Source: Paraburkholderia sp. LEh10
GTDB taxonomy: Bacteria > Pseudomonadota > Gammaproteobacteria > Burkholderiales > Burkholderiaceae
Assembly: GCF_017814945.1 (NCBI RefSeq)
Contig: NZ_JAGIPX010000010.1
Span: 124,128-188,127, forward strand
Length of the DNA: 64,000 nt
Direction: 5' to 3'
Below are positions 1 through 9,022 of the stretch, piece after piece. Positions within the stretch are counted from its first letter, which is position 1. The number at the start of each line of letters is the position of its first letter. The translations under genes and the position numbers were made by a program. The notes beneath the pieces were generated by a model. It searched no databases, was not told the DNA's origin, and saw nothing but the letters and a program-made list of their open reading frames with translations.

Positions 1-91
1 GACACGCGCGGCCAATCGAGCCGCGCGGCGCACGAGTCCGGCCTCGTGCTATCTTTTGAGCAGGTCGGGCACCTTCCACCCAGGAGAGATC

Positions 92-3000
92 GTGGACGTC
101 GGCACGTGGCTGCGCAGCCTCGGAATGGACCAGTACGAACGGGTGTTTCGCGAGAACGCCGTTGACGGGGATGTTCTGCGCACGCTGACCGCGGACGATC
201 TGAAGGATCTCGGCATCACGTCGGTCGGTCATCGCCGCAAACTGCTCGACGCGCTGGCCGCGCTGCGGGCGCGAGCCGAGCCCGGACAAGCCGCCATTGG
301 CGAGAGCGAGATGAAGGGTGAACGGCGGCAGGTCGCCGTGCTCTTTGCCGATCTGTGTGGCTTCACGAAAATGAGCCAGCGCGCCGATCCCGAGGAAGTG
401 CTCGCGGTACTCGATCGATACTTCGACCAGGTCGATCGCATTGTCGAGCAGCATGGCGGGCATATCGACAAGCATGTCGGTGACTGCGTGATGGCGGTTT
501 TCGGCGCGCCTCTTTCGCACGGCAACGATGTCGAACGTGCCGTGCGGGCAGCGCTGGCGATCAGCGAAGCAATGCCCGGCCTGTCCCGGACCCTCGCATG
601 CTCGCTCTCTGTCCATATCGGCATTGCCGGGGGCCAGGTTGTGGCAAGCGGCACCGGTAGTGCGACGCACAGGGAGTACACCGTAACGGGGGAGACGGTC
701 AACCTCGCCTCGCGTCTCACCGACGCGGCCGGACCGGACGAGATCCTGATATCGGAAGCCGTGTGGCAAGCCCTCGCTGACCGTATCGAGCGCGTGGAAC
801 GGGATGCCCTTGTCGTCAAGGGATTCGCGGATGTTGTTCCCGTATCGCGTCTCGTCGGTTTCCGGCGCACGGTGCCGGGTCGACCGTTCGTTGGTCGCTG
901 CGACGAACTTCGCCAGTTTCGAGCCGTGCTCGAAGCATGCCGCGAAAGCGGGTGCGGGCGCATCGTCCATGTACGCGGTGAGGCAGGCATCGGCAAGACC
1001 CGCCTTGTCGAGGAGTTTCAACGCGAGGCGCGAACGCTGGGGTACGCGTGTCACAGCGGCCTCGTGCTCGACTTCGGCGCGAGAACCGGACGGGACGCTG
1101 TCCCGTCCGTTGTGCGCAGCCTGCTCGCGCTCGACGACGCGAGCGATGAGCGTGCCGGCACGACGGCCGTGGCACAGGCGATCACTGAAGGCCTGATCGA
1201 CGCAGGCGACGCTCCCTTCCTCTATGACATGGTCGATGTGCGACAGGCTGGCGATGACCAGACCGTCTACGATGCGATGGACAACGCGACACGCGTTCGC
1301 GGCCGACGGAAGGTCCTGAGCACGCTTGTGCAACGCGCGAGCCGCCTGCAACCTCGCTTGCTTGCCGTCGAAGATATTCACTGGTCGGACGCGCCGACGC
1401 TCTCGGACCTGGCAGGACTCGCCGCGTCGGCGGCGACGGCTCCCGTGGTGCTGGTGCTGACATCGCGCGCCCAGGGCGATCCACTCGACTCGCAATGGCA
1501 TGCAGCCGCCGACGCGCCGTGTTCGGTCTTCGACCTCGGTCCACTGAACGTCGACGAAGCGCGTCAGATGGTGAAATCGTTCGCAGGTACAGCGGCGGAT
1601 CTGGCGCAGCGTTGCATCGAACGGGCCGCGGGCAATCCGCTGTTTCTCGAGCAGTTACTCAGCAACACGGAGAAGCGTTCTGGAACGGGCGTGCCGGGCT
1701 CGGTGCAAAGTCTGGTGCAGGCACGGCTGGATCGACTCGATCCGATGGACAAGGCGCTGTTGCAGGCGGCTTCCGTGCTCGGTCAGGTCTTCGAGCAGGA
1801 GGCGGTCGTTGACCTTCTCGACGGAGCCGACGCAGCATTGGAACCCCTTGTGCTGGAGCGCCTTCTGCGGCGCCAGGGCAGCGGATTCATATTCCATCAT
1901 GCGCTCATCCGCGATGCCATCTATGACGGCGTGCTGAAAAGCCGGCGCCGTGAATTGCATCTCCGCGCCGCGCGCTGGTACCGCGAGCGTGATCCCGTCA
2001 TACGTGCTCAGCATCTCGATCGGGCAGCCGACGCCGAAGCGCCATGCGCCTATTGCGAAGCAGCCCGATCGCAAGCGGCCGCGCACCGTTATGAATTTGC
2101 ATTGCGGCTAGTCGAACGGGGGCTCGAACTGGCCGCCGAACGCAACGACATCGTCTCGCTCGAATGCCTGCGTGGAAACATCCTGCATGACGTGGGTGAC
2201 ATGACGTTGGCGCTTCGCGCCTTCGAAAATGCACTCGAAGTTGCGACGACGGACGCGCAGCGTTGCCACGCATGGATCGGGCGGGCCACCGTGAAACGGG
2301 TCATCGATGATCTCGACGGGGCATCGGCCGATCTCGACAGCGCCGCCGCAGCGGCCGCCGCGCTGGACCTCCGTCACGAAGAGGCACGTGTTCACTTTCT
2401 GCGCGGCAATCTGTGCTTTCCGCGCGGCGATAGTGACGGCTGCGTCCGTGAGCACGCACGCAGTCTCGCGCTTGCGCGGGAAGTGCACGACCACGAACAG
2501 GAGGCGGCCGCGCTCGGCGGACTCGGAGACGGAGAGTACATGCGCGGCCGCATGATGAGCGCGCACGACGCCTTTCGTCGCTGCATCGAAGTGTGCCGAC
2601 GTCACGGCTTCGGACGAATCGAGGTTGCCAATCTGCCCATGTGCGCGATCACGGCCTGGTTTGCTGGCAGGGCAGCGGCTGGACTCGATATTGCGCTCGC
2701 TAGCGTCGCGGCAGCAGCGAAGGTGGAGCATCTGCGGGCGCTCGCCGTGGCCCATCATGCCGCCTGGCACTGCCTGCACGACCTTGCTCAGTGGGATCGT
2801 GCCTGGGAGCATGTCGGCCCGGCGCTACAGTGTGCGCGCGATCTGAAATCGAAGCGGTTCGAAGGCGAAGCGCTCGCGTTGCGTGCAGAGTTATATCGAG
2901 TCGCTGGCCGCCAGCGTGAAGCGCTCGACGATATCGGCGAAGCGCTGGCGATTAGCCGGGAAACGGGCATGACTTATTTGGGCCCGTCTTATCTCGGCAT

Positions 3001-3385
3001 TCTTGCGCGCGCGACGGATGACTCCGTTGTCTTCGAGAAAGCGCTCGAAGAGGGGGAGGCGCTGCTCGCTTCCGGCGCGGTGAGCCACAATCATTATCTC
3101 TTTCGACGTGATGCAATAGACGCATGCATCGACCGGGGACTGTGGGATGCAGCCATGATCCATGCCGCGGCCCTTGAAGATTACGCCCGCCGTGAGCCTT
3201 CACCTTTTTCCGCCTTCTTCGTCGCACGTGGACGCGCGCTCGCCTCATACGGGACGGGCAACGCGGACATGGCATCGCTGCACGAACTCCGGCGGCTCAA
3301 GGCAGAGGGTGGGCGGTTGGGCTTTCTGCATGCTGTCGGGGCAATCGACTCGGCGCTCGAAGTTCTGGAGAGCAGAATGCGATGA
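92..3385 (+). CDS. SAM-domain class III adenylate/guanylate cyclase with AAA ATPase and helical repeats
   Basis: Predicted multidomain signalling protein of about 1097 residues. Seen in order: an N-terminal SAM domain (about 1-60, starting DVGTWLRSLGMDQYE), a class III nucleotidyl cyclase domain (about 85-245, with VLFADLCGFT and HIDKHVGDCVMAVFG carrying the metal-binding Asp residues), a STAND-type ATPase with Walker A GEAGIGKT, and a long alpha-helical TPR-like C-terminus rich in Ala and Leu. The family makes cAMP or cGMP, and the SAM and TPR parts probably mediate assembly. An upstream TTG at 56 also opens this frame, but GTG at 92 is preceded by AGGAG five bases upstream and begins right at the SAM domain, so it is chosen. 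It stands alone, convergent with the next gene; the 290 bases between them show no gene. The cyclic nucleotide product cannot be decided from sequence. Confidence 0.85.
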   Translation: MDVGTWLRSLGMDQYERVFRENAVDGDVLRTLTADDLKDLGITSVGHRRKLLDALAALRARAEPGQAAIGESEMKGERRQVAVLFADLCGFTKMSQRADPEEVLAVLDRYFDQVDRIVEQHGGHIDKHVGDCVMAVFGAPLSHGNDVERAVRAALAISEAMPGLSRTLACSLSVHIGIAGGQVVASGTGSATHREYTVTGETVNLASRLTDAAGPDEILISEAVWQALADRIERVERDALVVKGFADVVPVSRLVGFRRTVPGRPFVGRCDELRQFRAVLEACRESGCGRIVHVRGEAGIGKTRLVEEFQREARTLGYACHSGLVLDFGARTGRDAVPSVVRSLLALDDASDERAGTTAVAQAITEGLIDAGDAPFLYDMVDVRQAGDDQTVYDAMDNATRVRGRRKVLSTLVQRASRLQPRLLAVEDIHWSDAPTLSDLAGLAASAATAPVVLVLTSRAQGDPLDSQWHAAADAPCSVFDLGPLNVDEARQMVKSFAGTAADLAQRCIERAAGNPLFLEQLLSNTEKRSGTGVPGSVQSLVQARLDRLDPMDKALLQAASVLGQVFEQEAVVDLLDGADAALEPLVLERLLRRQGSGFIFHHALIRDAIYDGVLKSRRRELHLRAARWYRERDPVIRAQHLDRAADAEAPCAYCEAARSQAAAHRYEFALRLVERGLELAAERNDIVSLECLRGNILHDVGDMTLALRAFENALEVATTDAQRCHAWIGRATVKRVIDDLDGASADLDSAAAAAAALDLRHEEARVHFLRGNLCFPRGDSDGCVREHARSLALAREVHDHEQEAAALGGLGDGEYMRGRMMSAHDAFRRCIEVCRRHGFGRIEVANLPMCAITAWFAGRAAAGLDIALASVAAAAKVEHLRALAVAHHAAWHCLHDLAQWDRAWEHVGPALQCARDLKSKRFEGEALALRAELYRVAGRQREALDDIGEALAISRETGMTYLGPSYLGILARATDDSVVFEKALEEGEALLASGAVSHNHYLFRRDAIDACIDRGLWDAAMIHAAALEDYARREPSPFSAFFVARGRALASYGTGNADMASLHELRRLKAEGGRLGFLHAVGAIDSALEVLESRMR

Positions 3386-3675
3386 GAACCGATGGGGATT
3401 CGCGCAAGACATCGAGGCGATCCTCGTCGCGTTCCCATCCCCGGCTTCAAGCCGTTCCAGGGACGGGTGCGGGTCCGTGCCGGAGGGTGCCATCTGGCCT
3501 TGTGCAGTCCATCGCGTGATGGTGGGTCTGCTCAGACCTTGGCTCCCTCTTTGACACGGTCTGCGTCTGAGGCTCGCGCAACGCGCCGTCTGGAATTGCA
3601 TTCGCGCGATACCCGTCAGGGCCGCGCTGTGGCCATAGGCGAGCAGCGCGTAGTCCTCGATGCGCAACGCCATAA

Positions 3676-4677
3676 TCAGACTCGGCGGCGCATGGCGCCG
3701 ACGCACAGCGTAGCGAGGGCCGCAACGGCGAGCATCGCGAGCCCGCGATGAGTATCGAGCCAGAAAGCAGGGCTCGACGACGCGGCGTCGGCATCGAAGC
3801 GCCCATGCACGCGATGCAGTTCGCTCACGGGCTTCCACAAGTTGGAGGGCTGTGCTGCGTTCGACACCTGCGTATCCTGCTGCGCGGCGACGCCCGTTCG
3901 CCCCAGATAGCGGTCGAGCCAGCCCGGTATCCATTGGTTGGCAACGATCGCCTTGATCGACGACGCGCCCACCCACACTTCGCGACGCCGATGGGTAGCG
4001 GCCCAATAGATCGCGCGCGCCGCGACCTCCGGCTGAAAGATCGGCGCAACGGGCCGCGGAGCATGGGTCATATGATTTTCGGCCCAGTCGAACTGGGGTG
4101 TATTCAACGCGGGCATCTGGACCATCGTCACGTGCACGCGGCTCTTGCGATGATGGAGTTCGCAACGCAAGGCGTCGGTGAACCCGCGTATCGCATGCTT
4201 GGCGCCACAGTAAGCGGATTGCAGCGGGATCGAGCGGTATGCGAGCGCGGAGCCGACCTGGACGATCACGCCCTTGTCGCGTTGGATCATCCGTTTCAAC
4301 GCAGCCGTGGTGCCCCATACGAAGCCGTGGTAAGTCACGTCGGTGATGCGCGCGAAGTCGTTGTGCGAGAGCCCGTCGACGGGCGCGAAGGCTGTCACCA
4401 TCGCGTTGTTGATCCACACATCGATGGGACCCAGTTGCGATTCGATGGAAGCGGCTGCCGCGTCCACTGCGTCGGCGTCGCTCACATCGACCTTGATAGG
4501 CAGCGCGCGTACGCCCGAGTTACGGATTTCCTCGGCGGTTTCGTTCAGCGCGCTGGCATCGCGTGCAAGCAGCGCCACGTCGGCACCATGTCGCGCGAAT
4601 TCCATCGCGGCTGCGCGGCCCACGCCCGCAGTGGCGCCCGTGATCACAACTATTCTGGGTTTGCGGATGCTGCGCAT
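3676..4677 (-). CDS. SDR family oxidoreductase with C-terminal membrane segment
   Basis: Short-chain dehydrogenase/reductase of 333 residues. The cofactor motif TGATAGVG lies at 13-20, the NNAG equivalent reads NNAM at 90-93, and the catalytic triad is S143, Y156, K160. The chain is longer than the usual 250 residues: after the Rossmann domain (about 1-250) there is a C-terminal extension ending in a hydrophobic segment (about 311-329) followed by arginines, suggesting a tail anchored in the inner membrane. The start is supported by AAGGAG seven bases upstream. It is transcribed away from the thiamine-diphosphate enzyme gene. The substrate is unknown; membrane-tailed SDRs of this type are common in Burkholderia and Pseudomonas genomes. 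Confidence 0.88.
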   Translation of the reverse strand: MRSIRKPRIVVITGATAGVGRAAAMEFARHGADVALLARDASALNETAEEIRNSGVRALPIKVDVSDADAVDAAAASIESQLGPIDVWINNAMVTAFAPVDGLSHNDFARITDVTYHGFVWGTTAALKRMIQRDKGVIVQVGSALAYRSIPLQSAYCGAKHAIRGFTDALRCELHHRKSRVHVTMVQMPALNTPQFDWAENHMTHAPRPVAPIFQPEVAARAIYWAATHRRREVWVGASSIKAIVANQWIPGWLDRYLGRTGVAAQQDTQVSNAAQPSNLWKPVSELHRVHGRFDADAASSSPAFWLDTHRGLAMLAVAALATLCVGAMRRRV

Positions 4678-5018
4678 GCTTGATCTCCTTGCCTTCGCGA
4701 GCCATACCTATCCATTCGAACGTGCCATCCGCCTCTGGCGCATCCGTCGGAATGACATAGGCATCCGCCGTGATTCGCGTGATGGGCGCAGCAGCGGCAC
4801 GATCCGTCGAGCAATGCGAGGTGGGGTCTTGCATGGTTGGCGATGTTGAATGACGAGAGTTCGGTTCCTGTCCGACTACTGACCCGTCAGCAATGAATGT
4901 ACCTTACAGCGGGGTTTCGCCTGAGCGGGGCGCAAGTCTTGCTGTCTCGTCAGATGCTCTCAGATGCTCGATGTCCGGCAGACGGCATCCACCAACGTAT
5001 CTTTCGCAGGAGGCTTTC
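4678..5018. promoter_or_regulatory. divergent intergenic region between the SDR and ThDP-enzyme genes
   Basis: These 341 bases separate two divergently transcribed genes and so must hold promoters for both. No convincing -35/-10 pair is seen. The strong ribosome binding site AGGAGG at 5008-5013 belongs to the plus-strand gene and decides its start. Upstream in-frame ATGs (for example 4893) would add a tail of 42 residues not typical of the family. Confidence 0.4.
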
Positions 5019-6818
5019 ATGGCAAAGACAGTGGGCGACTTCATCGTCGACAGGCTGCATCGCTGGGGCGTGAAGCGCATGTACGGCTATCCGGGTGATG
5101 GCATCAATGGCGTGTTCGGCGCGCTCAATCGCGCGGAAGGGAAGATCGAATTCGTGCAGGCACGTCATGAAGAAATGGCGGCATTCATGGCGAGCGCGCA
5201 CGCCAAATTTACCGGCGAACTCGGCGTATGCATCGCGACGTCCGGGCCCGGCGCATCGCATCTGATCACGGGGCTCTACGACGCGAGAATGGATCACATG
5301 CCCGTGCTCGCGATCGTAGGCCAGCAGGCGCGCGCGGCGCTCGGCTCGCACTATCAGCAGGAACTCGATCTCGCGGCGATGTTCAAGGACGTCGCGGGCT
5401 CGTATGTCCAGCAGGCGAGCGTGCCTGCACAGGTGCGGCACATGGTCGACCGCGCAATACGCATTGCGCTGTCCGAGCGTCGCGTGACGGCGCTGATTCT
5501 GCCGAACGACTTGCAGGATCTGGAATACGAGCCGCCCGCGCGCAAGCACGGCACCGCCCATTCCGGCATCGGCTATTCGCGGCCAACCATCGTGCCCGCG
5601 CAAGACGATCTGCAGCGCGCAGCCGACGTGCTGAACGCGGGACACAAGGTCGCGATCCTGGTTGGCGCGGGCGCGTTGGATGCGACGGACGAAGTGATCG
5701 AAGTCGCGAACCGGCTCGGCGCCGGCGTCGCGAAAGCGCTGCTCGGCAAGGCTGCGCTGCCGGACGACCTGCCGTGGGTGACGGGCTCCATCGGTCTGCT
5801 CGGCACGAAGCCCAGCTATGAGCTGATGACGTCATGCGACACGTTGCTGATGATCGGCTCGGGCTTTCCCTACTCGGAGTTTCTGCCGAAGGAAGGCGAT
5901 GCGCGCGGCGTGCAGATCGATATCAAGGCGGACGTGCTGAGCCTGCGGTATCCGATGGAGGTGAATCTCGTCGGCGACAGCGCGCAAACCCTGCGCGCGT
6001 TGCTGCCGTTGCTGAAAGAGAACGACAGGCACGCATGGCGCTCGCGTATCGAACGCTGGACCTCGCGCTGGTGGGAGACACTCGATGAACGCGCGCGTCA
6101 GCCGAGCAGTAACGGCGTGAATCCGCAACGCGCTTTCACGGAACTGTCACCACGGCTGCCCGACAACGTCATTCTCACCAGCGACTCGGGTTCGTGCGCG
6201 AACTGGTTTGCTCGTGATCTGAAGATCCGTCGCGGCATGAAGGCGTCGCTGTCGGGCGGACTTGCATCGATGGGGGCGGCTGTTCCGTATGCAATCGCGG
6301 CGAAGTTCGCCTTTCCCGGACGTCCCGTGATCGCGATGGTCGGCGACGGCGCGATGCAGATGAACAACATGGCCGAACTGATCACCGTCGCGAAGTACTG
6401 GAAGCGTTGGGCGGACCCGCGCTGGATCTGCATGGTGCTCAACAATGAAGACCTGAACCAGGTGACGTGGGAGCAACGCGTGATGGAAGGCGATCCGAAG
6501 TTCGATGCTTCGCAGCAGATCCCGAATGTGCCGTATCACCGGTTCGCGGAAATGCTGGGCCTCATGGGTCTCTACGTCGACGACGCGGAACAGTTGGCGC
6601 AGGCGTGGGAGACCGCGCTGGCCGCCACACGCCCCGTCGTGCTCGAAGTGAAATCCGATCCCGAAGTGCCGCCGTTACCGCCGCACGTGACGCTGGCGCA
6701 GGCGCGCGCGTTCGCGCGGACCTTGATGGCGGGCGACCCGAAAGAGGGCAGTGTAATTGCGAATACGGCGCGTCAGGTGCTCAGCTCGGTCATTCCGGCC
6801 GGAAAGGACGAGGACTGA
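5019..6818 (+). CDS. thiamine-diphosphate-dependent enzyme, pyruvate oxidase / acetolactate synthase-like
   Basis: ThDP-dependent decarboxylase-family enzyme of 599 residues, the normal size for pyruvate oxidase or acetolactate synthase. The N-terminal pyrimidine-binding domain carries the conserved glutamate at E51 (RHEEMAAFMA). A central NAD/FAD-type Rossmann-like domain follows (about 190-330). The C-terminal pyrophosphate-binding domain shows GDGAMQMNNMAEL from 442 and LNNEDLNQVTW, the Mg-ThDP motif. ATG at 5019 is preceded by AGGAGG. The gene is monocistronic between a divergent and a convergent SDR gene. Family members act on pyruvate and related 2-oxo acids; overall it looks closer to PoxB-like 'thiamine pyrophosphate-requiring' proteins than to biosynthetic IlvB, since no regulatory subunit is adjacent. 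Confidence 0.88.
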   Translation: MAKTVGDFIVDRLHRWGVKRMYGYPGDGINGVFGALNRAEGKIEFVQARHEEMAAFMASAHAKFTGELGVCIATSGPGASHLITGLYDARMDHMPVLAIVGQQARAALGSHYQQELDLAAMFKDVAGSYVQQASVPAQVRHMVDRAIRIALSERRVTALILPNDLQDLEYEPPARKHGTAHSGIGYSRPTIVPAQDDLQRAADVLNAGHKVAILVGAGALDATDEVIEVANRLGAGVAKALLGKAALPDDLPWVTGSIGLLGTKPSYELMTSCDTLLMIGSGFPYSEFLPKEGDARGVQIDIKADVLSLRYPMEVNLVGDSAQTLRALLPLLKENDRHAWRSRIERWTSRWWETLDERARQPSSNGVNPQRAFTELSPRLPDNVILTSDSGSCANWFARDLKIRRGMKASLSGGLASMGAAVPYAIAAKFAFPGRPVIAMVGDGAMQMNNMAELITVAKYWKRWADPRWICMVLNNEDLNQVTWEQRVMEGDPKFDASQQIPNVPYHRFAEMLGLMGLYVDDAEQLAQAWETALAATRPVVLEVKSDPEVPPLPPHVTLAQARAFARTLMAGDPKEGSVIANTARQVLSSVIPAGKDED

Positions 6819-6994
6819 GTTGTGTGGCTGCTGTCATGCTTGCTGATGGAAATGTCACATCGTGAAGTAAATTCGTTCGCAACCTGGAAACTGTCGCCTC
6901 AGCAAAGGAGGCACCGTCTGGCCGCACAAAATCCGGCACTGGAACGCAAGCAAGCATGAAGGCCGCGGTGGCAATCGCGTGGCGGGTCCTGATC

Positions 6995-7780
6995 CTATCC
7001 CACCAGAAGCGATTGGCCACCGTCGATCCAGACAGGGGTCCCCGTGATGTATCTTGCGCGGTCCGAAACCAGAAAGGCCACCATCTCGGCAATATCGTCG
7101 CCTGTGCCCGCTTGACCATTGGTCAACGGAATTTTCCCTTGAGGGTATTGCGCGGGCTCGGACGCTTCTGCGCTCGAACGCGCGCGCGTGTTCTCGTCGA
7201 TCTTCGATTCGATCTTGCCCGGACACACGACGTTGACGCGAATCTTGTGCTTGGCAAGTTCGAGCGCGATCATCTGGCCGAGCGCGAGCAATCCGCCCTT
7301 GGTCGTCGAGTACGCGGATGCGCCGCCGTGACTGAATACGCGGGTGCCGTTGATCGACGAAATGATGACGATCGAACCCCGGCCTGCGCGCTTCAGATAA
7401 GGGACCGTGTAGTGAAGCGTCAAATAGGTGCCGCGCAGATTCGTGTTCACGGTGTTGTCCCATTCGTCGGGCAGCAACTCGTCGATAGGCGCCCAGACAC
7501 CGTTAATCCCGGCATTGGCGACGACGGTGTCGAGCGCGCCGAAGGTCTGGATGCCAGAATCGATGGCTTTCTTGAGGCCCTTGTCATCGCGCAGGTCGGC
7601 AGTAATGCCGAACGCGCTGCCGCCGCCCTGATTGATCGCGGCGACGGTGGCCTGAGTTTCCTCGACCTTGTGAGCATGGGCGATCACGCGCGCGCCTTCG
7701 GCCGCCAGCTTCAGCGCGCACGCCTTGCCGATGCCGGAACCAGCGCCCGTCACGAGCGCCACCCTGTCGCTCAAATGCAT
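6995..7780 (-). CDS. SDR family oxidoreductase (glucose 1-dehydrogenase-like)
   Basis: Classical SDR of 261 residues. The NAD(P)-binding motif TGAGSGIG is at 11-18, the structural motif NAGI follows, and the catalytic residues lie in ISSINGT (Ser) and AYSTTKG (Tyr, Lys). The late motif VCPGKIES is the usual cofactor-contact loop. ATG at 7780 has GGAG six bases upstream and starts directly before the Rossmann fold; the frame stays open further upstream but that stretch is the neighbouring small gene in another frame. It follows the 56-residue CxxCxGxG gene with 17 bases between, so the two are probably co-transcribed. The substrate (sugar or acyl alcohol) is not decidable. Confidence 0.88.
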   Translation of the reverse strand: MHLSDRVALVTGAGSGIGKACALKLAAEGARVIAHAHKVEETQATVAAINQGGGSAFGITADLRDDKGLKKAIDSGIQTFGALDTVVANAGINGVWAPIDELLPDEWDNTVNTNLRGTYLTLHYTVPYLKRAGRGSIVIISSINGTRVFSHGGASAYSTTKGGLLALGQMIALELAKHKIRVNVVCPGKIESKIDENTRARSSAEASEPAQYPQGKIPLTNGQAGTGDDIAEMVAFLVSDRARYITGTPVWIDGGQSLLVG

Positions 7781-7797
7781 TCGAATCTCCGTTTCGG

Positions 7798-7968
7798 CTA
7801 ACCGCCTCCTATTCCCTGCAACACCTTGCCCGTTCCGTTGCAAACGGTACAGCGTTGACCTTCGACGCTGCCCGTTCCCTGGCATGCGCGGCAGATGTCT
7901 TCGCCGACGCCCGGCGCGTCGGGCGGTCCTTCGTCACCGGGTTTGAGGGGTGTGTCATCGGGCTGCAT
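7798..7968 (-). CDS. 56-residue CxxCxGxG zinc-knuckle-like protein
   Basis: A small gene easily missed by length cutoffs. It starts MQPDDTPLKPGDEG and contains two copies of the CxxCxGxG motif: CRACQGTG and CTVCNGTG, eight residues apart, ending GKVLQGIGGG. CxxCxGxG pairs are known from the DnaJ cysteine-rich zinc-binding domain and from stand-alone small chaperone-like proteins. The gene has GGAGG five to six bases before the ATG, a high-GC third position, and ends 17 bases before an SDR gene on the same strand. A single pair of motifs would bind one zinc ion. Function is unknown; a small zinc or iron-sulfur accessory protein is an inference only. Confidence 0.75.
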   Translation of the reverse strand: MQPDDTPLKPGDEGPPDAPGVGEDICRACQGTGSVEGQRCTVCNGTGKVLQGIGGG

Positions 7969-8136
7969 GTGGGCCTCCGTCGAGTTGGACTATGTCCACG
8001 GATCCGCAAGTCGTATTCCCGCGTGTTGGTCGTTTTCCAGCGTCCGTACAGCGGCGGCGTCTACCGGGTGGCGGCGCGCTCGAACTGCACATATTCCTGG
8101 TCTCGCGCGGGCCGCGTCAGGTTACCGAGGCAGGAA

Positions 8137-8379
8137 TCACATCGCCGTATCGCCGCCGAGAGACGGTGAAATCGTGCTGTCGCGGTTCGGATCGTCGATG
8201 CGCTCGTCGGGCCGCGCGGGTCTCATCGACACGGGCGGATGATTGCTATGACAGCCTTCCACGCTGCCGTTCACGAGGCATTGCTGGAACGCATCCGCCT
8301 GTTCTTTCGCGGCGAATGTGTACAAGGTCTGCTCGACCTGGACTTCCGTATCCGACTTGCGAATCGTCGTGATCGTCAT
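8137..8379 (-). CDS. hypothetical small protein (80 aa)
   Basis: Not recognised. The start MTITTIRKSDTEVQ has AGGAG six bases upstream. The first 45 residues look folded (QVEQTLYTFAAKEQADAF, one Cys in QQCLVNG, another in EGCHS), followed by a proline/arginine/aspartate-rich tail. Codon third positions are strongly G/C like neighbouring genes. It lies 168 bases upstream of the 56-residue zinc-knuckle gene on the same strand and may head that small operon. Confidence 0.6.
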   Translation of the reverse strand: MTITTIRKSDTEVQVEQTLYTFAAKEQADAFQQCLVNGSVEGCHSNHPPVSMRPARPDERIDDPNRDSTISPSLGGDTAM

Positions 8380-8820
8380 GATTTGCTCCTCGATTGGCGC
8401 GTATCTCTAGCGCGGCTGACAGCCGATCTGAAGATGGCGCGGCAATCGGTGTGCCCGTGCAGCACCGCACCGGGCGGTCGACGTCCCTCAGCTCCGAATA
8501 TGAAGCAACCGCAGAGGATGCTTCTCCGTACGATAACCGTGAGTTACGGACGCGTATGGGGTCTTAACAATCGAGTGCGCGGACGTTAATCTGCTTACCG
8601 GAATCAGTCGGATCTCTATTCTTTCGGCGGTCGCCAGCGGATGCTTACAAGCTGTGCGAACGCTTGCCGCACTCTCATCATTTAGTGTCGGGGATTTTTC
8701 GCATCGGTTTGGTCGCACTTTCTGCGCGCGTCGCTCGGAGGAGTGAACGGCTTTCGGACGATAACGATGAGCCGCATCCGGCAGTTAAGTGTCGGCGGTA
8801 TAACGTGACGAAGCGTAACG
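8380..8820. other. non-coding region upstream of the hairpin RNA
   Basis: No gene can be supported here on either strand. It must contain the promoter of the minus-strand small gene starting at 8379 and, towards its right end, the promoter of the structured RNA. A TATAAC hexamer near 8800 could be a -10 box, but no good -35 partner is seen. Confidence 0.35.
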
Positions 8821-8941
8821 GCAGCGACTTCCTCATCGATGTCGCTGCAAGACATTCCGTTGCTGTGTGCAACGGATAGCCGGAGTCCCCATCTCCGGTG
8901 TCCGCGCGACCGGCATGATTCCTTGTGCCGGTCGCTTTTTT
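8821..8941 (+). ncRNA. candidate structured small RNA with four stem-loops
   Basis: Four perfect hairpins follow one another with almost no spacer. Stem 1 pairs 8821-8828 (GCAGCGAC) with 8841-8848; stem 2 pairs 8856-8863 (TCCGTTGC) with 8869-8876 around a five-base loop; stem 3 pairs 8880-8885 (CCGGAG) with 8893-8898; stem 4 pairs 8906-8915 with 8926-8935 and is followed by six T residues. No convincing reading frame covers them. The final hairpin with its U-tract fixes the direction as plus. A trans-acting or Hfq-dependent sRNA is the likeliest reading; the 5' end is a guess. There is no plus-strand gene upstream for which it would be a mere terminator. Confidence 0.6.
8906..8941 (+). terminator. 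Rho-independent terminator of the candidate sRNA
   Basis: Ten-base-pair perfect GC-rich stem (GCGACCGGCA pairing with TGCCGGTCGC), ten-base loop, and TTTTTT at 8936-8941. It works only in the plus direction, because the minus strand has A residues in place of the U-tract. Confidence 0.85.
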
Positions 8942-9022
8942 ATGGCGATCATCCGTTGATGGTGGTCGAGCGCGCCGGCCGTGTTTGCCGCCATGCTTGC
9001 GGCTTCGCACGCAGGCGAAGCC

